From Ectothiorhodospira marina (GTDB lineage Bacteria > Pseudomonadota > Gammaproteobacteria > Ectothiorhodospirales > Ectothiorhodospiraceae), in NCBI RefSeq assembly GCF_900109495.1, contig NZ_FOAA01000003.1, positions 62,001 to 126,000 on the forward strand: a stretch of 64,000 nucleotides of DNA. The letters are read 5' to 3'. The notes below the pieces were generated by a model. That model saw only the letters and a program-made list of their open reading frames with translations. It was not told where the DNA came from and searched no databases. Position numbers and translations under genes: made by a program. Shown here one piece after another: positions 1 through 8,843 of this stretch; position 1 is the first letter of the stretch, and each line of letters begins with the position of its first letter.

Positions 1-380
1 GTTGGCATATTGAATCCTCAGGGATTTTACCGAAACCCGGGCGCCAACCGCCTCACGAAGCGCAAATCGCGGCACAAACCCTGGGGACCCCTATCGATGC
101 CCACTCATCCAGGCACTCGGCGCCTTGCGACTTGACACAGCACCACGTGATTTTGATATTTGATCGCCAAAACCTCCACCACCTCAGAGACACAGGGATC
201 CTGGGGCATCCAGGGATTGCAGTCGCCATGCTGGGAGATTATTTGCCACCTAGCAGACAAGGCTGCGAGATTTCCGATCCTTACGGCGGCGACATCAACG
301 AATTCATCCAAACCTATCGCGTGATCGATGAAGGGTTAACCGCGCTGACCCAAGCCACCCAAAGGCAACATACTTCCTGA
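1..380 (+). CDS. Low-molecular-weight protein-tyrosine phosphatase (Wzb-like), 5' end outside window
   Basis: The frame is open from the first bases (codons in phase with position 3) to TGA at 378-380, giving about 125 residues. Visible LMW-PTP features are an early HIESSGILPKPGR strand-turn, the central hydrophobic VILIFDRQNL, and the C-terminal DPYGGD loop carrying the general-acid aspartate, followed by the FIQTYRVIDEG helix. The catalytic CX5R loop must lie upstream of the window. In polysaccharide clusters such enzymes dephosphorylate the tyrosine kinase that controls chain length; the kinase in this window (about 49 kb) is a possible partner, but that is inference. The gene ends 55 bases before the ABC flippase and probably shares its transcript. 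Family assignment is fairly sure; the specific role is not. Confidence 0.8.
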   Translation, partial: WHIESSGILPKPGRQPPHEAQIAAQTLGTPIDAHSSRHSAPCDLTQHHVILIFDRQNLHHLRDTGILGHPGIAVAMLGDYLPPSRQGCEISDPYGGDINEFIQTYRVIDEGLTALTQATQRQHTS

Positions 381-435
381 CACGCCGAGACCATTTGGTC
401 GCTTGGCCCACCCCGATGGATAACGACTCATACTG

Positions 436-2223
436 ATGCTCAGCTTACCCCGCAAACTTCTCATTCTGCTCGAACGACGGGAACGGCTAAAAGCGCTGAT
501 TCTCCTGGCCCTGATGGTCGTCACTGCCTTCTTTGAGATGGCAGGCGTCGCATCCATCATGCCATTTCTCTCAGTGCTCTCCAATCCAGACATCATCCAT
601 GACAACGCATGGTTGAGCATGGCTTATGAAGCCTTGGGATTCACGACAAATCAAGGCTTTCTACTGGCATTGGGTGCGATCGCCTTTTTCATGATCACGC
701 TGGGCTCCATCCTCACTGTCACGACCACATGGGCCCTGCAGCGGTTCTCCAGCATGCGCCAATTCGCCTTATCCAGACGACTGATGACTGATTACTTGAA
801 GCGACCCTACGGTTTCTTCCTCCTCAGAAACTCATCCGACCTCGCCAAGAACGTCCTAGAGGAAAGCCGACAGGTCATCGGCGGCTGCTTGATGCCCAGC
901 CTACAGCTCATCAACCGTGGCTTACTCACCCTGGCACTGATCACCTTTCTGCTTTTGATCCACCCATGGGTAGCGATCGGGCTGGCTGCAGCGTTGGCTG
1001 CCTCGTACCTTTTGACTTACGTGCTCATCCGGCCATTATTAAACCGAATCGGTGCTGACCGTGTGCTGGCCAACAAGCAGCGGTTCACGGCGGCCGGTGA
1101 GGCATTTGCAGGCGTCAAGGAAATCAAACTTCTTGGCCGGGAGAACGTCTACCTTGATCGGTTCTCCAATCCAGCCCGTCGCTTCGCCCGGCACCAGGCC
1201 ACATCCGCCATATTATCGCAAATACCACAGTACGCCATCGAACTCATGGCCTATGGAACCATCATCCTGGCACTGCTCGTCATGGTGGGCACCGAAACCG
1301 GCAGCCTCGCTGCCGCCATCCCGGTCATCGGGGCTTACGCCCTGGCGGGTAAAAAACTTATCCCCGCCTTTCACGGCATCTACGCAGCCTTTTCAACCCT
1401 TCGGTTCACCATGCCTGCCGTGGACAATATTCTGTCCGATCTTGGTGATCGCAAGGACTCAACCTCGCTGCCCCCGCGGCAACGCCCACCCCGGCTCTTC
1501 CCACAGCATTCGCTCTCCATTACGGAGTTAACGTTTTACTACCCGGGCGCTGACGAACCCGCACTCAATCACGTGAACTTTCAGATCCCGGCCAACACCA
1601 CGGTCGCCTTCATTGGTCGATCAGGTGCAGGCAAAAGTACCCTCGTGGACGTCATTTTATGCCTTCTCAAACCGGACTCTGGCAAAATCGAGATTGATGG
1701 AACAGCCGTCACTGCTCAAAACATCCGCAACTGGCAGGCTTCCATCGGCTATGTCCCACAGCATATTTTTCTTGCCGACGATACGGTATCGGCCAACATC
1801 GCCTTAGGTGTGCCCAAAAATGAACTCGACATGCAACAGGTAATCCAGGCCGCCAAGATTGCTGAACTGCATGACTTCGTTACTAACGAGCTACCCAATG
1901 GGTACGACACCATTATCGGCGACCGCGGTGTACGCCTCTCAGGGGGCCAAAGACAGCGTATTGGCATTGCCCGCGCCCTCTATCGTGACCCGCCGGTATT
2001 GGTGCTTGATGAAGCGACCAGCGCACTGGACAATGCAACCGAGTCTAATATCATGGGTGCCGTACACAATCTGAGTGGGAAAAAGACGATCATCATCATC
2101 GCCCATCGTTTAACCACAATTAAAGACTGTGGTCGCATCTACGTGCTCGAACACGGACGAATCACCGCTCAAGGCACTTGGTCAGAACTCCCAGACATCC
2201 ATCCCGAGGAACAACTCCATTGA
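436..2223 (+). CDS. ABC-type oligosaccharide flippase (PglK/MsbA-like half transporter)
   Basis: A 595-residue fused permease and ATPase. The N-terminal 320 residues contain about six hydrophobic segments, with the early FFEMAGVASIMPFLSVL motif typical of PglK-type lipid-linked oligosaccharide flippases. The ATPase domain has Walker A GRSGAGKST (about residue 393), signature LSGGQRQR (about 500), Walker B VLVLDEATSALD (about 520) and the H-loop AHRL (about 555), so it looks catalytically intact. It should act as a homodimer in the inner membrane, flipping a lipid-linked glycan. Sitting just ahead of a sulfotransferase and a nonulosonic-acid operon, it most likely moves a glycan containing that sugar. 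The substrate itself cannot be read from sequence. Confidence 0.88.
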   Translation: MLSLPRKLLILLERRERLKALILLALMVVTAFFEMAGVASIMPFLSVLSNPDIIHDNAWLSMAYEALGFTTNQGFLLALGAIAFFMITLGSILTVTTTWALQRFSSMRQFALSRRLMTDYLKRPYGFFLLRNSSDLAKNVLEESRQVIGGCLMPSLQLINRGLLTLALITFLLLIHPWVAIGLAAALAASYLLTYVLIRPLLNRIGADRVLANKQRFTAAGEAFAGVKEIKLLGRENVYLDRFSNPARRFARHQATSAILSQIPQYAIELMAYGTIILALLVMVGTETGSLAAAIPVIGAYALAGKKLIPAFHGIYAAFSTLRFTMPAVDNILSDLGDRKDSTSLPPRQRPPRLFPQHSLSITELTFYYPGADEPALNHVNFQIPANTTVAFIGRSGAGKSTLVDVILCLLKPDSGKIEIDGTAVTAQNIRNWQASIGYVPQHIFLADDTVSANIALGVPKNELDMQQVIQAAKIAELHDFVTNELPNGYDTIIGDRGVRLSGGQRQRIGIARALYRDPPVLVLDEATSALDNATESNIMGAVHNLSGKKTIIIIAHRLTTIKDCGRIYVLEHGRITAQGTWSELPDIHPEEQLH

Positions 2224-2343
2224 TCCAGCACAAAGACTCTGGCAGCCTGACATGGTTAACCTGCATTCCGGTTGGCGCCCGGATTACTACTCACAGACAC
2301 TCGGCCACGGCAACCCCCAAACAGCCTAGTTGAAGGGAATACC

Positions 2344-3342
2344 ATGTCAGCCCTCCCCCCTGTACTGATTGTGGGTAGTGGACGCTCGGGTACGACGTTC
2401 CTTGGAAAACTCCTGGACAGTCACCCGGAGGTCCGATATCGCCACGAACCCGACTGGGCTTACGTTAACAGCACACTTCCCTTCCTGCCACCCAAAGACA
2501 TTCCAGAGGCCTTTATTGAACAAGCGGCAGACTACATCCGCGCCCTCATGGAAATCCGCGCACCCAAAGTGAGCGGCAAAACACCCTTTTTTCCGAAGGC
2601 GTATCGATCCGCACCACTCGAGGTTCTTTTTCGCCTGAATGCCATGGCCGCACGCCTTGTGGATCGCGCAGGACTTGGCAGCAAGCGAAACCTCATACTT
2701 GACATGGCACCTCGCCGGCTGCTCGCTCAGGCCACCACGGTGATCAAAAGCGTGAACTCCGTCGCGAGAGCACCCATTTTTGCGGCGGCATTTCCGGACA
2801 TCCGGATTATCCATATCGTCAGACACCCTGCGGGCGTAGTCGCCTCTCGATTGCGGGGTGCGGAACAGGGCGTGATGAGCCCGACAGTTTACATCGACGA
2901 CATTTTTGACGCGGGATACACCGACTCGTGGACATTTGGACGTGATGAAGTGAAACGCTGGCCGATCGAAAAACAAATGACCTTCGAATGGATGGCCATC
3001 AACGAGGCAGTATTCACCTCGCTAAATGGAAACCCGAATTACCTTCTGGTGACACACGAGTCACTATCCAGATCCACAATGACAGAAACAAAAAAACTCG
3101 TCACCCATGCGGGACTCCAATGGAACGAACAAACAGAAAATTTCATATCCTCACTAAGCGCTGACTCTGCCCAATCCGGATATTTTGATATTCAACGATC
3201 ACCAGAAACTCAAGTGGATACCTGGCGACAGGAACTCACCCCCCAACAAGTCGCCTGGGTCACCGAAATCGCAACGTGCTCTCGGATTGGTAGGCACCTT
3301 ATACCCACATCTCCAATGTCTTCGCCGCCCCCTGCATGCTAG
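2344..3342 (+). CDS. Sulfotransferase family protein
   Basis: A 332-residue protein. The start was set at ATG 2344, preceded by GAAGGGA, because the family's 5'-phosphosulfate loop (VGSGRSGTTFLGKLLDSHPE, residues 10-30) begins just after it; a longer reading frame upstream adds only non-conserved sequence. The 3'-phosphate-binding motif IVRHPAGVVASRL lies near residue 157. Such enzymes transfer sulfate from PAPS to a hydroxyl or amine, here probably on a sugar. The gene sits between the ABC flippase and ptmE, 21 bases before the latter, so it is probably co-transcribed. It suggests a sulfated glycan, but the acceptor is unknown. Confidence 0.82.
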   Translation: MSALPPVLIVGSGRSGTTFLGKLLDSHPEVRYRHEPDWAYVNSTLPFLPPKDIPEAFIEQAADYIRALMEIRAPKVSGKTPFFPKAYRSAPLEVLFRLNAMAARLVDRAGLGSKRNLILDMAPRRLLAQATTVIKSVNSVARAPIFAAAFPDIRIIHIVRHPAGVVASRLRGAEQGVMSPTVYIDDIFDAGYTDSWTFGRDEVKRWPIEKQMTFEWMAINEAVFTSLNGNPNYLLVTHESLSRSTMTETKKLVTHAGLQWNEQTENFISSLSADSAQSGYFDIQRSPETQVDTWRQELTPQQVAWVTEIATCSRIGRHLIPTSPMSSPPPAC

Positions 3343-3363
3343 GATCTGGAACACGGAGTAAAC

Positions 3364-4401
3364 GTGCAGAAAATATCTAAATACAAGGTTCCCCCAACCT
3401 GCACCGTGCGGGAAGCAATCTCCGTAATCGATCGCGGAGCAGCTCAGATTGCTTTGGTGGTTGATCATGATGCCCACTTGCTGGGCACCGTCACCGACGG
3501 TGATATTCGCCGAGCGCTGCTCCGGGGGGAGGGCCTCGAAACGCCGATCGAAGAAGTGATGCATCGTGGCTTTCGTTCCCTCCCGGTAACAGCCACAGAA
3601 GAAGATGCACTGAACCTGATGAGACATGAGGTCATTCATCAGATTCCGGTTATTGATGATACCGGCCGAGTGGTACGCCTCTTTCTCCTCGAAGAGCTCA
3701 TAAAACCCAAAAAACGACCTAACCCGGTCGTGATCATGGCCGGGGGGAAAGGGGAGCGACTGAAACATCTGACGAGCGATTGCCCCAAGCCGATGCTGCC
3801 AGTGGGTGGCAAGCCCATTCTGGAAATCATCCTTGAGCAGTGCATCAAGGCGGGGTTTCGGGAGTTCTACTTCTCCGTCAACTACCTCAAGGAACAGATC
3901 CAGGACCACTTCGGAAATGGCGAATCCTGGCAGGTCAATATTCAGTACATTGAAGAGGACAAGCCACTGGGCACGGCCGGCGCATTGAGTCTGCTACCAG
4001 CCATGCCCGAGCATCCCCTGCTGGTTCTGAATGGCGACGTACTCACCCGCGTGGATTACGGGCGCTTGTTGCACTTCCATTCAGAGCATGAGGCAGCCGC
4101 GACCCTCTGTGTACGGGAGCACACCACCCAGATCCCCTACGGGGTTGTCCGAATGGATGACGTCATGGTGCATGCGATGGAGGAGAAGCCGGTCCTCAGC
4201 CACTACGTGAATGCGGGAATCTATCTTCTGGATCCCAGTTTGCTGAAGCTGGTCCCGTCCGACCAGTTCTTCGACATGCCGCAGCTACTGGAAAAGGCGA
4301 TGGCACAGCAATATCGCGTCAGCGCCTTTCCCATCCATGAGTACTGGCTCGATATCGGTCTACCCGAAACACTGGATCGGGCACACCAGGAGTGGCGATG
4401 A
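3364..4401 (+). CDS. ptmE: CBS-domain nucleotidyltransferase, PtmE-like sugar-1-phosphate guanylyltransferase
   Basis: 345 residues starting at GTG 3364. Residues 1-115 form a pair of CBS motifs (for example LLGTVTDGDIRRALLRG). From about residue 120 comes a nucleotidyltransferase domain with the signature VIMAGGKGERL and the following KPMLPVGGKPILE, and a metal-binding LNGD. This two-domain layout matches Campylobacter PtmE, which makes GDP-activated glucosamine for the GDP route to legionaminic acid. It heads a set of overlapping leg genes, which supports that role; the nucleotide (GDP or UDP) cannot be proved from sequence. Its stop overlaps the legF start (ATGA), suggesting translational coupling. 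Confidence 0.83.
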   Translation: MQKISKYKVPPTCTVREAISVIDRGAAQIALVVDHDAHLLGTVTDGDIRRALLRGEGLETPIEEVMHRGFRSLPVTATEEDALNLMRHEVIHQIPVIDDTGRVVRLFLLEELIKPKKRPNPVVIMAGGKGERLKHLTSDCPKPMLPVGGKPILEIILEQCIKAGFREFYFSVNYLKEQIQDHFGNGESWQVNIQYIEEDKPLGTAGALSLLPAMPEHPLLVLNGDVLTRVDYGRLLHFHSEHEAAATLCVREHTTQIPYGVVRMDDVMVHAMEEKPVLSHYVNAGIYLLDPSLLKLVPSDQFFDMPQLLEKAMAQQYRVSAFPIHEYWLDIGLPETLDRAHQEWR

Positions 4402-5081
4402 GGCTCCTTGCACTTATACCGGCACGCGGTGGTTCTAAAGGCATTCCCCGCAAGAACATCAAGCCACTTGCGGGGAAGCCACTGCTGGGATGGACCATTG
4501 ATGTGGCCCGACAAGCGGGTTCCATTGACCGCATCGTTGTGAGTACCGAGGATGAGGAGATTGCTGCCCTTGCCCGCGACCTGGGTGCGGAAGTTCCCTT
4601 CATGCGACCGGCGGCACTCTCTGCGGATGATACCCCGGGTATCGAACCGGTAATCCATGCGCTCGAACAGCTGCCCGAGGTGGACTGGGTGCTGTTGCTC
4701 CAGCCCACCTCCCCCTTGCGGGCTGCAGAGGACATCGAGGGCATCGTGCAGCTCTGCCTGGAGCGAGAAGCCCCTTCAGCCGTATCGGTAACCGCCGTAG
4801 ACAAGCACCCGTACTGGATGTACCAACGCGACGAAAAAGACCGCCTGGAGCCCATGATTCCGGACCAGCCCGCAATCACCACACGACAGGAACTGCCACC
4901 AACCTATGTCCTCAATGGCGCCCTCTATCTGGCCCGGAGGGACTGGTTGCTGGAACAGCGCCGGTTCGTGGGGCCTGATACGCTGGGCTACGTCATGCCA
5001 CCGGAGCGTTCCGTAGATTTGGATACACCCCGGGACTGGGATTGGGTTGAATTTTTAATCGAGCGCGAAAATGCCAAATAA
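4398..5081 (+). CDS. legF: CMP-legionaminic acid synthetase (CMP-nonulosonate cytidylyltransferase)
   Basis: 227 residues. The ATG at 4398 overlaps the ptmE stop and puts the family signature LIPARGGSKGIPRKNIKPL at the N-terminus as expected; a GTG two codons upstream is less likely. Other conserved parts are the KPLLGWTI helix start, STEDEEIA, and LLLQPTSPLR. The enzyme activates a nonulosonic acid with CTP to give the CMP-sugar donor. With LegB, C, H, I and G around it, the substrate is most likely legionaminic acid or a relative. NeuA and PseF belong to the same family, so the sugar is inferred from the neighbours. It overlaps legB by 11 bases. Confidence 0.86.
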   Translation: MRLLALIPARGGSKGIPRKNIKPLAGKPLLGWTIDVARQAGSIDRIVVSTEDEEIAALARDLGAEVPFMRPAALSADDTPGIEPVIHALEQLPEVDWVLLLQPTSPLRAAEDIEGIVQLCLEREAPSAVSVTAVDKHPYWMYQRDEKDRLEPMIPDQPAITTRQELPPTYVLNGALYLARRDWLLEQRRFVGPDTLGYVMPPERSVDLDTPRDWDWVEFLIERENAK

Positions 5082-6072
5082 AATACTTATCACCGGCGCC
5101 GACGGCTTCATCGGCTCCCACCTCACGGAAGCCCTTGTCCGCGCAGGCTATGACGTGAAAGCCTTCGTCCTCTACAACTCCTTCAACTCCTGGGGTTGGC
5201 TTGATCACTGTGCCGATGATGTACGTGGGCAGTTCGAGGTCTTTGCCGGCGACATCCGCGACCCGCACGGGGTGCGCACCGCGATGGCGGGGTGCGATGC
5301 CGTCCTGCACTTGGCGGCCCTGATTGCCATCCCCTACTCCTACCACTCGCCGGATACTTACGTCGACACCAACATCAAGGGCACGCTCAACGTGGTACAG
5401 GCGGCGCGCGAGCTTGGTGTTCGTAAGGTCGTCCACACCTCCACCAGCGAGGTCTACGGAACGGCGCGGTTCGTACCCATCACCGAAGACCACCCGTTGC
5501 AAGGACAGTCCCCCTATTCGGCGAGCAAGATCGGGGCGGACCAGATCGCCCAGTCGTTTTATCTCTCCTTCAGTACACCGGTGGTGACGCTGCGGCCCTT
5601 CAACACTTATGGCCCGCGCCAGTCCGCGCGAGCGGTCATCCCGACCATCATCACCCAGATCGCCAGCGGCCAGCGGCGGCTCAAGCTGGGAGCCGTGCAT
5701 CCGACCCGCGATTTCAACTTCGTGGCCGATACCGTCCAGGGTTTCATCAAGGCGCTGGAGAGCGATGCGGGCGTAGGTGAGGTGATCAATGTTGGCAGTA
5801 ACTTCGAGATCAGCATCGGAGACACCGTCCAGGCCATTGCCGAGGTAATGAATGCCGAGATCGAGATCGAAACCGACGAGCAGCGGCTGCGCCCGGACAA
5901 GAGCGAGGTCGAGCGCCTCTGGGCGGACAATACCCGTGCCCGTGACCTGCTCGGCTGGACCCCGGCATATGGTGGGCTGGACGGCTTCCGGCGCGGGCTG
6001 GCGGAAACGGCGGAGTGGTTCACGGACCCCGCCAACCTGGCGCGCTACAAGGCGGATCAGTACAACCTATGA
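5071..6072 (+). CDS. legB: NAD-dependent 4,6-dehydratase LegB (extended SDR)
   Basis: 333 residues. The N-terminal Rossmann motif is GADGFIGS (residues 8-15), followed by VLYNSFNSWGWLDH, a sequence characteristic of LegB-type nucleotide-sugar dehydratases. The catalytic SDR residues are in TSTSEVYG (about 125-132) and YSASK (about 149-153). It should convert nucleotide-GlcNAc to the 4-keto-6-deoxy intermediate, the first committed step toward bacillosamine-type sugars and legionaminic acid. Start and stop overlap legF and legC, so the genes are likely translated as one unit. Confidence is high because both the motif and the gene order match. Confidence 0.88.
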   Translation: MPNKILITGADGFIGSHLTEALVRAGYDVKAFVLYNSFNSWGWLDHCADDVRGQFEVFAGDIRDPHGVRTAMAGCDAVLHLAALIAIPYSYHSPDTYVDTNIKGTLNVVQAARELGVRKVVHTSTSEVYGTARFVPITEDHPLQGQSPYSASKIGADQIAQSFYLSFSTPVVTLRPFNTYGPRQSARAVIPTIITQIASGQRRLKLGAVHPTRDFNFVADTVQGFIKALESDAGVGEVINVGSNFEISIGDTVQAIAEVMNAEIEIETDEQRLRPDKSEVERLWADNTRARDLLGWTPAYGGLDGFRRGLAETAEWFTDPANLARYKADQYNL

Positions 6073-7226
6073 CTCCATTACCGAAAGCCGTGGTCGAGGC
6101 CCTGCAGTCGGTGCTGGGTGAAGGCCCCATCCCACTGCACGAGCCGCGCTTCCATGGCAACGAGCAACGCTACGTGCAGGACTGCATCGAGTCCACCTTT
6201 GTCTCCTCCGTCGGGGCCTACGTCGACCGCTTCGAGCGCGCGCTGGCCGAGTACACCGGCGCGCGGCGCGCGGTGGCCGTGGTCAATGGCACGGCGGCAT
6301 TGCAGGTGGCGCTGCGGCTGGCCGGCGTGCGGGCGGGCGATGAGGTCATCGCCCCGGCCCTTACCTTTGTCGCCACCGCCAATGCGGTGCACTATCTGGG
6401 GGCGACACCGCATTTCGCGGATAGCAGCGAAGCGACCCTGGGGCTCGATCCGGATGCGCTACGGGACTGGCTGGAACACACGGCCGAGCGCACGGCCGAT
6501 GGCATCCGCAACCGCCATACGGGCCGACCGCTACGCGCTGTCGTGCCGATGCACACCTTCGGCCACCCCTGTGACCTGGATGGCCTGATGGCGGTTGCCC
6601 ACGACTACCGCCTGACCCTGGTCGAGGATGCGGCTGAGTCCCTTGGTAGCCGGTATCATGGCCGTCATACCGGAACCTTCGGACTATTGGGGGCGCTGAG
6701 CTTCAACGGTAACAAGATCATCACCACCGGCGGCGGTGGCGCCATACTGACCAATGATGAGCGTCTGGCCGACCACGCCAAGCATCTGACGACCACGGCC
6801 AAGCAGCCGCACCGCTGGGAGTATGTGCATGACGAGATCGGCTACAACTTCCGCATGCCCAACCTGAACGCCGCGCTGGGTTGCGCACAGTTGGAGCAGC
6901 TGCCCGATTTCCTCGCTGCCAAGCGGCAGCTGGCCGATCGCTATCAGGAAGCCTTTTCCGGTGTTGAAGGTGCACACCTGATAAGAGAACCGGAAGGTAC
7001 CAAGAGCAATTACTGGTTTCAGACACTGTTGCTGGACGAGGGTGAGGCGGAACAACGGGATCGAGTCCTTGAGGCCACCAACGAGGCCGGCCTGATGACA
7101 CGGCCGGCCTGGGCGTTGATGCACCAGTTGGTACCGTACCGGGATTGTCCGCGTGCACCGTTGCCGGTGGCGGAGTCACTGGCACGTCGAGTCATTAACC
7201 TGCCCAGCAGTGCGGGGCTAGTATGA
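6069..7226 (+). CDS. legC: LegC aminotransferase (DegT/DnrJ/EryC1 family)
   Basis: 385 residues from ATG 6069, which overlaps the legB stop (ATGA). An in-frame upstream extension exists but lies inside legB. Fold-type I PLP features are FVATANAVHYLGATP, VEDAAESLGS, and the Schiff-base lysine in FNGNKIITTGGGGA (about residue 215). It should aminate the 4-keto sugar made by LegB using glutamate. The N-terminal PIPLHEPRFHGNEQRYVQDC is typical of the LegC branch. It is coupled to legH by another ATGA overlap. Confidence 0.87.
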   Translation: MTPLPKAVVEALQSVLGEGPIPLHEPRFHGNEQRYVQDCIESTFVSSVGAYVDRFERALAEYTGARRAVAVVNGTAALQVALRLAGVRAGDEVIAPALTFVATANAVHYLGATPHFADSSEATLGLDPDALRDWLEHTAERTADGIRNRHTGRPLRAVVPMHTFGHPCDLDGLMAVAHDYRLTLVEDAAESLGSRYHGRHTGTFGLLGALSFNGNKIITTGGGGAILTNDERLADHAKHLTTTAKQPHRWEYVHDEIGYNFRMPNLNAALGCAQLEQLPDFLAAKRQLADRYQEAFSGVEGAHLIREPEGTKSNYWFQTLLLDEGEAEQRDRVLEATNEAGLMTRPAWALMHQLVPYRDCPRAPLPVAESLARRVINLPSSAGLV

Positions 7227-7843
7227 AACCGCTGTTGCTTCTGGGGGGGGGCGGCCATTGCCACGCGGCTGTTGATGTCATCGAAGCCGGGACGGTGTAT
7301 CAGATCGTCGGCGTTGTGCAACCATCGGTCGCTGGTTCAGCGCCAGTTTTGGGATACCCCGTGGTGGGCACCGATGATGACTTGTCCGCCTTGCTGGCGG
7401 AGACCCCTCGGGCACTGGTCACCATCGGCCAGATCAAGAGCCCCGCAACCCGCATTCGCCTCTTCGAGCTGCTCAAAAGCCACGGCGCCGAAATTCCGGT
7501 AATCAAATCGCCGTCTTCGTATTGCTCCCCACATGCCGAGTTGGGTGAGGGGTGCATCCTGATGCACGGCGCCCTGATCAACGCCAACGCTCATGTTGGT
7601 GAGAACTGCATCGTCAACAGCCAGGCGCTGATCGAGCATGATGCCGAGATCGGTGCTCATTGCCACATCTCGACCGGTTCTCGAGTCAATGGCGGTGTCC
7701 GGATTGGTACGGGCTGCTTCATCGGCAGTGGCGCGATCCTAAGGGAGGGCATCGAAGTCGGCAATGGCGCGATCATCGGCGCCGGTCAGGTCGTGCTTCA
7801 GGATGTGGAAGCCGGAAAAACCGTGAGTAACCATCGTGACTGA
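7223..7843 (+). CDS. legH: LegH/PglD-like sugar N-acetyltransferase
   Basis: 206 residues with a Rossmann-like N-terminal half (LLLGGGGHCHAAVDVIE) and a C-terminal left-handed beta-helix made of hexapeptide repeats from about residue 95 onward. The likely catalytic histidine is in ALIEHDAEIG. PglD/NeuD/LegH enzymes acetylate the 4-amino group formed by the preceding aminotransferase, using acetyl-CoA. Position directly after legC fits. A run of eight Gs occurs near its start codon (7241-7248) and encodes the glycine-rich loop. Confidence 0.85.
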   Translation: MKPLLLLGGGGHCHAAVDVIEAGTVYQIVGVVQPSVAGSAPVLGYPVVGTDDDLSALLAETPRALVTIGQIKSPATRIRLFELLKSHGAEIPVIKSPSSYCSPHAELGEGCILMHGALINANAHVGENCIVNSQALIEHDAEIGAHCHISTGSRVNGGVRIGTGCFIGSGAILREGIEVGNGAIIGAGQVVLQDVEAGKTVSNHRD

Positions 7844-8843
7844 ACATACCACCATCATCGCAGAAGCCGGCGTCAACCATAATGGTGATCTTGAGCTTGC
7901 CAAGCAATTGATCGACGCGGCCGCCGAAGCCGGTGCCGATCTGGTCAAGTTCCAGACCTTCAGCGCCGAACGGTTGGTGACCCAGAGCGCCCCCAAGGCC
8001 GATTACCAGACACGCACCACGGAAAAGAGCGAGTCGCAATTCACCATGCTGCGCCAGCTCGAGCTAGATGACGAGATGCATGGGGCACTCATGGCCCACT
8101 GTCAAGAGCGTGGCATCGGCTTCTTCTCCACCGGCTTCGACATCCCGAGCCTCGACTACCTGGCCTCGCTGGGTGCGGAGCGTTTCAAGGTGCCCTCGGG
8201 CGAGATCACCAACCTGCCCTATCTGCGCCATATTGGCAGCTTCAGCAAGCCGGTGATCCTCTCCACCGGGATGGCCACGCTCGGGGAGATCGAGGACGCT
8301 CTGGAGGCGCTGGAGTCCGCCGGTACCCCGCGCGAGCGGATCACGGTACTGCACTGCAATACCGAATACCCCACCCCCATGGCCGACGTGAACCTGCGCG
8401 CCATAACCCGCATTCGCGACGCCTTTGGCGTGGCGGTGGGCTACTCGGACCACACGCCGGGCATCGAGGTGCCCATCGCCGCGGTGGCACGGGGCGCCAC
8501 GGTGATCGAGAAGCACCTGACGCTCGATCGCACCCTGCCCGGCCCAGACCATAAGGCCAGCCTCGAACCCGGTGAGTTCACCGCCATGGTGCGGGCCATC
8601 CGTAACATCGAGCAGGCGCTGGGCGATGGTATCAAGCGCCCGAGCCCCAGCGAGATGGGAAATCGGCCCATAGCGCGCAAGTCGCTGGTCGCCTCCGGGC
8701 CGATCCGCACTGGGGAGCCGTTCACACCGAATAACGTGACCGCCAAGCGCCCCGGGACCGGCATCTCGCCGATGCGCTGGGACGAAGTGATCGGGCGGGC
8801 AGCCACGCGGGATTACGCCGCCGACGAGTTCATTGAACCATGA
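7836..8843 (+). CDS. legI: N,N'-diacetyllegionaminate synthase (NeuB family)
   Basis: 335 residues from GTG 7836, overlapping legH by eight bases. It opens with the NeuB signature IIAEAGVNHNGDLELAKQLI and continues with VKFQTF, FKVPSGEITN and STGMATLGEIE; the C-terminus (about 275-335) is a SAF antifreeze-like domain. The enzyme condenses the six-carbon hexose released by LegG with phosphoenolpyruvate. NeuB, PseI and LegI share this fold; the LegB/C/H neighbours decide for legionaminic acid. Strong family match, somewhat less certain product. Confidence 0.88.
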   Translation: MTEHTTIIAEAGVNHNGDLELAKQLIDAAAEAGADLVKFQTFSAERLVTQSAPKADYQTRTTEKSESQFTMLRQLELDDEMHGALMAHCQERGIGFFSTGFDIPSLDYLASLGAERFKVPSGEITNLPYLRHIGSFSKPVILSTGMATLGEIEDALEALESAGTPRERITVLHCNTEYPTPMADVNLRAITRIRDAFGVAVGYSDHTPGIEVPIAAVARGATVIEKHLTLDRTLPGPDHKASLEPGEFTAMVRAIRNIEQALGDGIKRPSPSEMGNRPIARKSLVASGPIRTGEPFTPNNVTAKRPGTGISPMRWDEVIGRAATRDYAADEFIEP